From: Apium graveolens
Lineage: Eukaryota; Streptophyta; Magnoliopsida; Apiales; Apiaceae
Reading direction: 5' to 3'
NCBI RefSeq assembly: GCF_009905375.1
Contig: NC_133650.1
Coordinates: forward strand, 142,801,296-142,865,295
DNA length: 64,000 bases
Below the pieces are notes generated by a model, which had not been told where the DNA came from, ran no database searches, and worked only from the letters and a program-made list of their open reading frames with translations. Shown here in pieces: positions 10,861 to 21,308 of the stretch (positions within the stretch are counted from its first letter, which is position 1; each line of letters opens with the position of its first letter). Position numbers and translations under genes: made by a program.

Positions 10861-13333
10861 TTACCTTGATGTTCTGGATTTCTTTCCAAGCTTCGTGTTG
10901 TTTTCTTCTATCTAATTTTGGAGCTGTCTGTGGAATTCAAGTTCATCAGCTTCTGACAGATCTAGCATTTCTTGCATTTCCAGTAGAGTTTCATTGCCAG
11001 AGATGCTCAGTTGGTCCTCTAGTCTGAAGAATCTTCTAACTCCCTTATCATCCATGAATGCCATCAGCTAGTAGGGCCTTAGATGTACTCTACTTCATGT
11101 GTAAGGAATAGTTAAAGTCTTTGGGAGTGCATCTTTGGCTCTAATACTCCTCAGTTCTTCAATCTTCTTTAGAACTAGTCTTCTAGCCGTCACATTGAAT
11201 CTAAAGTTCTTCTTGAAAGATGAATAGACTTTTATCAGTATAGATTGGCTCTCTTGAAGAATCATGTGAAGTGGCCATGTCATTTCTTTTCCTCCATTGT
11301 ACTTGAATACTAGCCTTTCTGGTAGATTCCTGTAAGCATCAATCCCTCTAACTTCTTCTAGTTCATCTAGATAGAAATTTAGATCAGAGAATTCCTTGAT
11401 GTCACAGATGTACATGATATCTCCCTTGTTGACCATGGTTTGAGTTTTGGTTAGGGACTTGGATCTGAGAGTTGAGGGTTTCACTTTCTTGACTGCTCTG
11501 GTCTTTGTTTTCTTTGGCTTCATGAAATGAGATAGATTAAGTTCAGGAATTGGTAGACTATCCCAGTCTATTAGCTTATCCTTTAGAATGATAGGTTCAC
11601 CATGGAAATTCTTGGATGGATCTATCTTGAATTCTTCATGTGCCACAGAGGGCATGGATATTTGAGTTGTTGTAGAAGTAGACTCTTTAGGAAAGTAGTC
11701 TTCCATCTCCTCATCACTGAAATCCAATTTTCTCTTAGAAGGAAGCTTGTATCTGAATTTTCTTTTCTTTTGAGGTGCTTCTTGCATTTTCTGATGTTTA
11801 GATTCAGTGGTTTCAGATGGTTGTTCAGGAATTTGTTGTGTGGGTTTCACAACTTGCAACTTGGCCAAAATAGCAGCTTGCTCCTTCTTTTGTTTGAGCT
11901 TTTTAGCATCTAGAGCAGCTTACTTCTTTTCTTGCTTCAATCTTGCCTTTTCTACCCTTTCCGCTTCAACAAATTGAGGGTGTCCATCCACCACACAAAT
12001 TTCCTTACCATTTATGAAAACCTTGGCAATTCTCCTTTTTAGAGCTGAATCTACAGGATGTTTATAGAATGCTATAGACCTGGCCAATAGCTTCTTCTCA
12101 TCAGGCTTTGATGTTTCATACACTGTGTCCAAAGGGTTCTTGAGTGAAGACTTTGGGTAGTTCACCTTTGGCTTCATGATTAGATCTGCCTTTGGGGATT
12201 TGATACAGGATGATTGGTCTCTCTCCAGATAGTTCATGCTCATATCATTCACAGAAATTTTCCTGACTTGAGAGTGATGAATGACTGATTTTTCTGGCTT
12301 CTTTGCTAGACCAAATTTCTTTTGAATATCCTCATCAATTTTCTCCCAGTTGATTGGACTCAATTGCTTCTTCTCAGCTGCTCTCAAAGTGGTTGCTGCT
12401 TCATTTATCAGATCAATGCTATCTTTAGCTTGTGGCTTTGTGAAAGCAATTATGCCAATTGTTGGCACAATTGCTTTACTCACTTGAATGTTAAGCACTT
12501 TTTGCTCCCCCTCACTCCTAGAACTCTCTTTCTCCCCTTTTTTGTTATCAGCAAGTTGAGTAGAGGAGGAGGTCTGTGCAGCCACCAGTTTCTGAAGCAA
12601 GTCTGTTTGTTGAGCTTGGTGTAGATGGATTGCTGTAAGAGAAGCTTCCATAGCAACCATTCTTTTGACCAAGGAATCCACCTTGGTTGCAAGATCAGAG
12701 TTTTTCCTGAGCTGTCTTTTGATGTCTGTCATTGTTGTCTCTGGAAGTTTAGAATCCAACCTTTCAGAAATGTCCCTTTTCATTTGATCAATTTCACTTT
12801 TGATAGTAGTGACATCCTGAGTATGTTGAAGACCTTGGATTTGTTGTAATTACAGAGAAGCAGGGTGTGCTTGCAGAAGCTTCTTGGTGCTAGCATTTGT
12901 GGTTGATTGAAGTGTAGACTGTGTTTGGCTGATAAGTTGGATGAGTGCGGTCTTGAAATGGTGATCATCACATTTCTTGGAGAAGTCCCATGATGGCATG
13001 CTTGATTTGGAACTAGGGCCTACTTCTCCCCCTATGTCTAATGGCTCTTCTTCACTATCTCCACCCTCACCTCCTAAGAATTCTTCTGAGCCACCAGTCT
13101 TATAATCAACATCACCAGTTGTTGAGGGCAAAGCTGTGATGGCATTCTTAGCTCTTTGCATGGACTGTGTGGTGTGTGCCAAATTGAGCATTATTTCTAC
13201 ATTGTTATTGCCCTGTCCAGCTAGAAGTTGCTATATTGGAACAGGGTGAGTAAATGTCTCAGCATCCAAGGAGGTAGAATCTATAACAACTTGAGTTTGC
13301 TGAGATAGTCCCTCCTTACCTGCATCCTGGACA
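10861..13333 (-). pseudogene. Element D 3' ORF, C-terminal half
   Basis: Continuation of the ORF that starts at 23397; F interrupts it at the duplicated GGACA. One reading frame runs from 13333 to a stop at 10861, broken only by point stops (about 13231, 12847, 11917, 11095, 11063 and 10927). It has an acidic Ser/Gly stretch, a long helical, probably coiled-coil region (SDLATKVDSLVKRMVAMEAS, LQKLVAAQTSSS), Lys-rich segments, and a C-terminal part with FKKNFRFNVTARRLVLKKI followed by another helical tail. No transmembrane segment is evident. Function is unknown. Location matches the extra 3' ORF of SIRE-type elements, sometimes called env-like, but nothing here shows an envelope role. Confidence 0.75.
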
Positions 13334-15003
13334 TGTTGGATTTTAAACGCAGCGGGGGCATGGCAAAACACTTTTACACATACAAAATCCAAATAAAAGC
13401 ATACAGATCATGAATAAAAATTCGAGGGATCGAATCTAACCTTTTAAAATAATTCGGAGACAACGATCAGAGATCCTTAGCAGTTGCTCCTCAAGTGTGA
13501 AGCACTCCACCGGTATCCACCAAGAAAACGATGTTAAGGAGGAGGAAGGAGGTGGAGAGAATTGGGTTTTCCAAACTTTTTGGGTTTTCGGGTTAGAATA
13601 AAATTAGGGTCTATAATAGTGTATTTATAGGCAAAATTTTCAGCTGAAATTTTCCCATAAATATTATTATTATTATCCCATTTATTATTCTTATTAATAA
13701 TTAAAACACCTTTTAATCATTAATCCTTTTTCTAAACACTTTAGAAATAATTCTCTCTCTTGATTTAATTTCCAAAAATTAAATCCTTTAATTAATAATA
13801 TTAAGAACTTTTCTTAATTAATTTATAATCAATTAAATCTCATTTAATCAATTATTAAATTTGCCAATTAATTATTTATTTCACAAATAAATAATTATTA
13901 GCCATTATTAATTAATTCCTCCACCATTAAATCATTCTCTTTTTATGGTGTGACCCTGTAGGTTCAATATTAAGCCGGTAGTAGAAATAAATAATAATAA
14001 AACTATTTTATCATTATTTATATAAATTCTCTAATTTATTAAATATGATTAATTAATTAATCACATTTATTCTACATCGTGAGGGATACTTCTCAGCATA
14101 TCGCGACTATCCGAATAATATGAATTCACTGCTTAGAATACCAAGAACCTATTCAGTGAAGTATCTACAATATCCTTACAATAAACTCCTTCTACCCTAT
14201 AATGTCCCGATTAAATACAAGGCATGGATCTCGTGTCAAGCCTATCTAATTCAATCACTTGCTTTCCATTTACTATGCTTAGTTCTATGCAAATTAGAAA
14301 CTCCTTTCTAATTTCATTTACTCTGGTCAGAGATTCCTGAACTAGCATAAGTGGATCAGCCTTGAACATTCGCTTCCTTCACTGGAAGGGGTAGATCCTT
14401 TATTAATCATACACTATCTTCGTGTACAAATTCCTATACCCAGAAGAGCCCTAATAATTGTCCCTGGAGACTAAGAACTAAACCAAAGCATAGTTCAGTG
14501 TACACAAGATGACTATGATGACCTCAAGTCTAAGGATACTTGTACAACTATCACTATGTGAACAACTGCTGACACGTGAGTGAACTCCATCAGTTGTTCA
14601 GCTGTGCGAGTCATGTTCAGTGAACTTATTCCATAATAAGCACCTACATACTAGCTATAGTGTCACCACACAAATGTCTATGAGAACAGACATCCTTCAT
14701 AATGAAGCAAGCATAGTATGTACCGATCTCTGCGGATTATTAATTACCAGTTAGTAATCCTACGACCAGGAACTATTTAAGTTTAGAGTTATCATCTTTT
14801 TAGGTCTCATTATTATGATCTCATCATAATCCATAAAAAGCTTTACTCTAAACTATGGTATAATTTATTTAAACACTTAAATAGATAAAGCTTGTAATAA
14901 AAACAAAACAAGTCTTTATTAATATCAATGAAATCAAAACAGATTACATAAAAGTTATTCCTAAATCCTAATACATGATTGGACTTAGGACATATTCCTT
15001 TCA
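13334..15003 (-). repeat. Element F 3' LTR (1670 bp)
   Basis: Minus-strand ends are TGAAAGGAATATGTCC at 15003 and AAATCCAACA at 13334. It is AT-rich in the middle. At 14070-14121 it keeps a segment also found in the G LTR, so it represents the ancestral state of the patch rearranged in the other F LTR. Confidence 0.92.
13621..13630 (-). promoter_or_regulatory. TATA box in F 3' LTR
   Basis: Minus strand GCCTATAAATACAC, a near-consensus plant TATA box; the same site is at 19956-19965 in the 5' LTR. Confidence 0.6.
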
Positions 15004-15012
15004 ATCTCTCAC
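15004..15012 (-). other. Element F polypurine tract
   Basis: Minus strand GTGAGAGAT lies immediately before the 3' LTR TG, a usual copia PPT form. Confidence 0.7.
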
Positions 15013-15600
15013 TTGTACTAAAGCCAATCACTCTGGTATCTAATACACATCTTATCTTTATGACGATCAAAGTGACTTTCATAAAGTAGCTTTGTGAGTG
15101 GGTCTGCTATGTTGTTATGTGTGTCAACTCTAATTCAATACAATACAAGAAATGTTACCGCGCTCCCACTAACCCTTTTGTAGACGCATGGTTCATCTGC
15201 GTTTTTGATAAAATCAAACTCTTTGATTGTCTCATCAAAACGAATGTTCCATCTTTCGAGAAGCTTGCTTTAAACCACATATGGTTCGTAGCAGCTTACA
15301 CACTAGGTTTTCATTTCCCTTGGAAAGAAAACCATCTGGCCATCTTCCAGATTTCATAGTCGTAGTAAGCAGAATTCGCAAGCAAAATCCGAACTGATTT
15401 TAACAGGGCTACAGGTAAAAAGTTTCATCAAAGTCAATCCATTGCCTTTGTTTGAATCCTTTTTCCACAAGCATGGCCTTATAGGTCTCCACCTGGCCAT
15501 CTGCTATAATCTATCTTTTGTATACCGTATACATAGATTCCATTCTGGATTTTATGGCACTATGCCATTTCTCTGAGTCAACAATACTCATAGCCTCATT
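15007..15600 (-). pseudogene. Element F residual RT start and RNase H end
   Basis: Fragments in shifting frames read PDGFLSKGNENLVCKLL, ICGLKQASRKME, then NADEPCVYK and SGSAVTFLVLY, which are the first half of copia RT. The reading then jumps at about 15125 to THNNIADPLTKLLYESHFDR, the extreme end of RNase H. The second half of RT, with the YVDD site, and most of RNase H are missing. Stops and frame changes are frequent. Confidence 0.75.
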
Positions 15601-16540
15601 ATAGGTTACAGGTCGTCATCATCAATGATCGACAACTCATTGTCATTCTCAATGACAAGGCCATATTACCTCTCAGGTTGGCGAGACACTCTCTCTGACC
15701 TATGAATGGGCTGTTCCACAAAAGTTTGTTCAGTAAGAACAGGTGTTTCCACTTGATCCGTAGTAGTTTGTGCTTCTTAAACTTCATCAAGTTCAATTTT
15801 GCTCCCACTGTTTCCTTCAAGGATAAACTCCTTTTCCAAGAAGGTAGCATGTCTAGATACAAACACCCGATGATCGGTGTAAAAGTAATACCCTAAAGTC
15901 TCTTTAGGATATCCCATAAAACTACATTTTACGGATCGATATTCCAGCTTATCTGGGTCAACTTACTTGACACAAGCTGGATATCCCCAAATCTTAACGT
16001 GTTTAAGACTCGGTTTCCTTACTTTCCATATCTCATATGAAGTTTGAGGAACAGATTTGGAAGGCACCTTATTCAGTAAATATGCTGAGGTTTCCAATGC
16101 ATAACCCCATAGGAATACTGGAAGATTTGCATAGCTCATCATGGACCGAACTATGTCTAACAAAGTTCGATTTCTCCTTTCAGATACCAATCTGGAGGAG
16201 TCCACTAGGAGACTATACCATTTACTTTGAGATAATCTAGAAACACTCCATTAAAGTATTCACCACCTCGATCTAATCGAAGAATTATAATACTATGTTT
16301 GGTTTATTTCTCCACTTCATGCTTATTTTCTTTGAACTTTTCAAAGGCCTCAGACTTGTGTTTCATCAAACACATATCCGAATCCAGATCTATCATCTAT
16401 GAAAGTAATGAAGTATGAAAATCCACCCATGGCTTGCATAGACATTTGTCCACAAACATCTGTGTGTACCATTTCTAGCAAATTTGCAGCCCTCTCTCCA
16501 TGTCTACTAAATGGAGACTGCAGTGCCACAATGAAGTGAG
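15601..16540 (-). pseudogene. Element F integrase remnant
   Basis: The clearest part (15963-16205) contains SERRNRTLLDIVRSMMSYAN, FLWGYALETSAYLLN and HVKIWGYPACVK, the integrase C-terminal region of copia. Downstream, VKCSFMGYPKETLGYYFY and FLEKEFILEG continue the usual linker to RT. Upstream of 16205 the core is degenerate with several stops. Catalytic residues cannot all be read in one frame. Confidence 0.75.
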
Positions 16541-16547
16541 ATTTTCA

Positions 16548-16960
16548 TCATCCCTTTTCTTTTATTAGTTTGTTCAATCTGAAGTAAATCATGTCATATT
16601 TATACAGACCATTATTTAAAGCACCACGTCCATAAAGAATATTATTTCTAAGAATAGAACATTCATTATTCTCAATAATAAATGAAAATCCATCCAAGTC
16701 TAACATGGGAATAATATTCCTCACAATCGAGGGAACAAAATAACAATTATTTAAAACAATAGTCTTGCCCGTAGGCATATGTAAATGAAATGATTCTACA
16801 TCTTCAGCAGCAACTCTTGCTCCATTTCCCATCAGTAGAATCACCTCCTCTTCCTCAAGAGTCCTACTTCTCCTTGGTCCCTGCACAAATTGCAGATTTG
16901 AGAACCACAGGAGGTATCTAATACCCAAGTAGAAATTTGATTTAATGACATATTCACTTC
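16548..16960 (-). pseudogene. Element F protease
   Basis: In one frame the start reads TWVLDTSCGSQICN, the copia aspartic protease motif D-T-S-x-G-S. A frame change follows, then the usual continuation VILLMGNGARVAAEDVESF, MPTGKTIVLNNCYFVPSI and ENNECSILRNNILYGRGAL. Confidence 0.75.
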
Positions 16961-17020
16961 TATCATGAACATACCTGAATCAGAAGCGGTAGTCTCACTA
17001 CCCTTCTTCTTCTTCTTCTT

Positions 17021-17812
17021 CTATTCTGCAAGGTAAACCTTGCAGTTCCTCTTGCAGTGCCCCACCTTGTTACAGTGAAAGCAAACAACTTTGCTCTTGG
17101 GGTCTTCAGCTTTTGGTGGAACCGGCATTTTCTCACCTACTTTCTTCTTCTTGGAAGAGTTCCTCTTCCTTTTCTTAGGATTAGAACCTTCACCAATTAG
17201 AAGAACAGAACTCTTCTTAGGGGGAAAATTCGATTCCGCAGTCTTCAACATGTTGTGGAGTTCAGGCAGGCTGACATCCAACTTATTCATGTGAAAGTTC
17301 ACAACAAACTGCGAGAACGAACTCGGAAGCGATTGCAAGACCAAGTCTTGGCTCAGCTCCCCATCCATGGCAAAACCAAGTTGTCCAAGACGTTCAATCA
17401 AATTGATCATCTTAAGTACATGGTCATTCACAGATGATCCCTCAGACATCCTACAACCGAACAGCTCCTTCGATATCTCATATCGAGCTGTCCTCCCTGC
17501 CACATCATACAACTCTTGTAGATGCACGAGGATAGTGTGAGCATCCATATGCTCATGTTGCTTCTGTAGCTCAATGTTCATGGAAGCTAGCATAATGTAT
17601 TGAGCAACATTTGCATCATCTATCCACCTACGATACACAACATGTTCATCATTATGTGCATCACTAGCAGGTTCAGTAGGCTTAGGTGAGTCAATCACGT
17701 ATTCCAGCTTCTCAATCATGAGAACAATTCTCCAGTTTCGAAGCCAGTCAGCATAATTAGGACCAGTCAATTTATGAGCATCTAGTATGCTCCTGAGTGA
17801 TAGTGCAGAAGA
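17021..17812 (-). CDS. Element F gag
   Basis: An apparently uninterrupted ORF of about 260 codons from the ATG at about 17812 (an upstream in-frame ATG at 17848 exists). It shows the copia gag region (LTGPNYADWLRNWRIVLMI, FGCRMSEGSSVNDHVLKMIN, LVLQSLPSSFSQFVVNFHMN), a Lys-rich linker (PKKRKRNSSKKKKVGEKMP) and one zinc knuckle, CFHCNKVGHCKRNC (C-x2-C-x4-H-x4-C). The ORF ends at a TAG just after the knuckle. Upstream lies a 1.8-kb leader. This is the least damaged coding unit in F. Confidence 0.8.
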   Translation of the reverse strand, partial: SSALSLRSILDAHKLTGPNYADWLRNWRIVLMIEKLEYVIDSPKPTEPASDAHNDEHVVYRRWIDDANVAQYIMLASMNIELQKQHEHMDAHTILVHLQELYDVAGRTARYEISKELFGCRMSEGSSVNDHVLKMINLIERLGQLGFAMDGELSQDLVLQSLPSSFSQFVVNFHMNKLDVSLPELHNMLKTAESNFPPKKSSVLLIGEGSNPKKRKRNSSKKKKVGEKMPVPPKAEDPKSKVVCFHCNKVGHCKRNCKVYLAE

Positions 17813-17848
17813 CATAATATATATTATAAATCTGTAAATGATAAACAC

Positions 17849-19650
17849 ATAACAACACTTAGCAAATATTCGATTTCATTTTAAAACACTACATGAATCG
17901 GGTCTTTATTCATAAGTGGCTCCCACTAGTTTATCTAATTTATTCAACCCCCTACATGAAAAATTAAGCATTCATAATGCTAGTGGGAATAGGGATCCTA
18001 CATTCCATTACACGACCCCGGCTGTAGCACGAACCGCCATGTAATGTTCACTAGGCAGACAACTCTTGTCAATTACATCTCATGTTATTCCCTAATCAAA
18101 CTTTAGGCTCTTGAATAATTAAGTCTCGGCTGTAGCACGACAAACTCAATATTCTAAGTCAAGTCTAACCCAACATTCCGTACAGTTGAATCAGTCCCCA
18201 AAGACCCACGGCTGTAGCATGTACCGACCTTTAGATTCTTATTCAATGTACACATCTCTATGTAATAGACAAGTATTTCTTATTTCGAAATCAAAGCCCT
18301 CGGCTGTAGCACGAACCGACAATGATTCAAAAATAAGAACTACTTTTCTATCATGTTGGAAGGCTATGACCGACACAAGCCCGTTGTATCATTGGCCAAT
18401 TACTACTTGATATTATTTAATTTTAGAGGGATTATATTACGTTACAATCATAATCATATTATAAAGAAATTCTTCCTTTTAAATTAAATATTTCAAATCA
18501 ATAATCAATAATCAGATGATTCCCAGATCGGGTGGAGCATTGTCAAGAGGCGTCACTTAATAACCCTTTTTTTACAGATAGAAATCTGTTGTTGACAGAA
18601 TCATCCTTTCTCTCATATCAAAAATTCATATTCTATTACGTGTTTCATAAACACAAGAATCTCATGATTGTATTCATAATATTATTATTAAGGTTATGAA
18701 ACAATTTCACTATACTAGGTTATCTAACAAACGCCTTATGTTTATTTAAGTTCACCTAAATCTATCATCGCATGATAAACTAAGCATATATCACATATAT
18801 CAACATGAATAAACATCAAGGTAGGCATGTTACATCATCTAGCACATTAGTCTAAGCATTATACATCTCTATGTATCACATGAAGCATTTAAAATCAATT
18901 AAAACAATCAAAAACAGCTTTAAAACACTTCATGGAAATATAAATAGTTCAAAACTTTTATATAAACTAAAATTGATCACTCCATTAGATCCGTCTCGAA
19001 AAAACGAATCCAACGGTATATTGCACGCCCAAAACGGAGTTACGAAACTCCCAGAAAATCAAATTTAAAATCAACAGACGGGCTGTAATGCATTACAGGA
19101 ACGCGTTACAAGCACTGTAACGCATTCCGGTGATGCGTTACAGCCCTTTTAAGCCATTAAAAGGTGTAACGCATTCCGTGAATGCGCCACAGGGGTGTAA
19201 CGCATTCCCGGAATGCGCGGCACCCTTATTATTTTTTTTTCTTTTTGCAGCCGCCGCCGTCCTCCTCGCATGGATTTCCGCGCCTGACAGAACTTGTACC
19301 TTTGTCTGCCTTCTTATTTGCATCACAGACTCGGACAAGCAACATCAGCAATACAGATATACATATACATACTAACAAATAATATATATATATATGATTT
19401 ATTTAATTACGAATTTAATTGATACAACTTCAAAATTTCATAATAAAAAATCTATACATCATAAAATTATGAAAAAAATACCCAGACGATCTACAACACT
19501 TGTAGAACCCAGATCAATATTCAAAATTATTCTGAGAAACGATTTCTCATCAGACAAAATTAATCCATAAAATAACTTGTAAAAATCATAATTAATTCAT
19601 ACAAGCACATAAAATTCTAAAATTTTTACCACAGATCTATATGCATACAA
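17849..19650 (-). other. Element F 5' leader with repeated motifs
   Basis: No protein-coding sign. It holds four copies of a CGGCTGTAGCACGA motif (18019, 18127, 18209, 18301) and a GC-rich cluster of short inverted repeats near the PBS (19080-19220). Short ORFs overlapping the latter are by-products of the repeats. Confidence 0.65.
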
Positions 19651-19667
19651 CCTATGCTCTGATACCA
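19651..19667 (-). other. Element F primer-binding site
   Basis: Minus strand TGGTATCAGAGCATAGG, one base after the LTR terminal CA; TGGTATCAGAGC is the tRNA-iMet-type PBS typical of copia elements. Confidence 0.88.
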
Positions 19668-19955
19668 TTGTTTGATTTTAAACGCAGCGGGGGCATGGCA
19701 AAACACTTTTACATATACAAAATCCAAATAAAAACATACAGATCATGAATAAAAATTCGAGGGATCGAATCTAACCTTTTAAAATAATTTGGAGACAATG
19801 ATCAGAGATCCTTAGCAGTTGCTCCTCAAATGTGAAGCACTCCACCGGTATCCACCAAGAAAACGATGTTAAGGAGGAGGAAGGAGGTGGAGAGAATTGG
19901 GTTTTCCCAACTTTTTGGGTTTTCGGGTTAGAATAAAATTAGGGTCTATAATAGT

Positions 19956-19965
19956 GTATTTATAG
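19956..19965 (-). promoter_or_regulatory. TATA box in F 5' LTR
   Basis: Minus strand CTATAAATAC; a start about 30 bp downstream would give an RNA passing through the PBS and leader to gag. Confidence 0.6.
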
Positions 19966-20304
19966 GCAAAATTTTCAGCTGAAATTTTCCCTTAAATATT
20001 ATTATTATTATTATCCCATTTATTATTCTTATTAATAATTAAAACACCTTTTAATCATTAATCCTTTTTCTAAACACTTTAGAAATAATTCTCTCTCTTG
20101 ATTTAATTTCCAAAAATTAAATCCTTTAATTAATAATATTAAGAACTTTTTTTAATTAATTTTAAATCAATTAAATCTCATTTAATCAATTATTAAATTT
20201 GCCAATTAATTATTTATTTCATAAATAAATAATTATTAGCCATTATTAATTAATTCCTCCACCATTAAATCATTGTCTTTTTATGGTGTGACCCTGTAGG
20301 TTCA

Positions 20305-20433
20305 ATATTAAGCCGGTAGTAGAAATAAATAATAATAAAACTATTTTATCATTATTTATATAAATTATCTAATTTATTAAATATGATTAATTAATTAATC
20401 ACTTATTATTTATTTCTACTACCGGCTTAATAT
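20305..20433. repeat. 31-bp perfect inverted repeat in F 5' LTR
   Basis: Arms 20305-20335 and 20403-20433 are exact reverse complements, with an AT-rich loop of 67 bp. The right arm replaces about 45 bp that is present in the other F LTR and in the G LTR. Confidence 0.9.
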
Positions 20434-21308
20434 GAATTCACTGCTTAGAATATTAAGAACCTATTCAGTGAATAGTTACCGTACAATAAACTCCTTCTAC
20501 CCTACAATGTCCCGATTAAATACAAGGCATGGATCTCGTGTCAAGCCTATATAATTCAATCACTTGCTTTCCATTTACTATGCTTAGTTCTATGCAAATT
20601 AGAAACTCCTTTCTAATTTCATTTACTCTGGCCAGAGATTCCTGAACTAGCATAAGTGGATCAGCCTTGAACATTCGCTTCCTTCACTGGAAGGGGTAGA
20701 TCCTTTATTGATCATACACTATCTTCGTGTACAAATTCCTATACCCAGAAGAGCCCTAATAATTGTCCCTGGAGACTAAGAACTAAACCAAAGCATAGTT
20801 CAGTGTACACAAGATGACTATGATGACCTCAAGTCTAAGGATACTTGTACAACTATCACTATGTGAACAACTGCTGACACGTGAGTGAACTCCATCAGTT
20901 GTTCAGCTGTGCGAGTCATATTCAGTGAACTTATTCCATAATAAGCACCTACATACTAGCTATAGTGTCACCACACAAATGTCTATGAGAATAGACATCC
21001 TTCATAATAAAGCAAGCATAGTATGTACCGATCTCTGCGGATTATTAATTACCAGTTAGTAATCCTACGACCAGGAACTATTTAAGTTTAGAGTTATCAT
21101 CTTTTTAGGTCTCACTATTATGATCTCATCATAATCCATAAAAAGCTTTACTCTAAACTATGGTATATCTTATTTAAACATGTAAATAGATAAAACCCGT
21201 AATAAAAACAAAACAAGTCTTTATTAATATCAATGAAATCAAAACAGATTACATAAAAGTTATTCCTAAATCCTAATACATGACTGGACTTAGGACATAT
21301 TCCTTTCA

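Larger units (their letters stand above)
13334..21308 (-). mobile_element. Element F: Ty1/copia inserted in the D 3' ORF
   Basis: Bounded by direct repeats 13334-15003 and 19669-21308, with GGACA duplicated at 13329-13333 and 21309-21313. Minus-strand order: 5' LTR, PBS (tRNA-iMet type), 1.8-kb leader, gag, protease, integrase, a short part of RT and the tail of RNase H, PPT, 3' LTR. Pol is internally deleted and frameshifted, so F cannot move by itself. LTRs differ by a few per cent by eye plus one rearranged patch. Confidence 0.93.
19669..21308 (-). repeat. Element F 5' LTR (1640 bp)
   Basis: Direct repeat of 13334-15003 with the same ends. It carries an abnormal 31-bp inverted copy at 20403-20433 of 20305-20335 that the other LTR lacks. 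Confidence 0.92.

Noticed and set aside
19130..19375. Short ORFs on both strands in the F leader
   Set aside because: They are produced by the CpG-rich inverted repeats and show no protein-like pattern.
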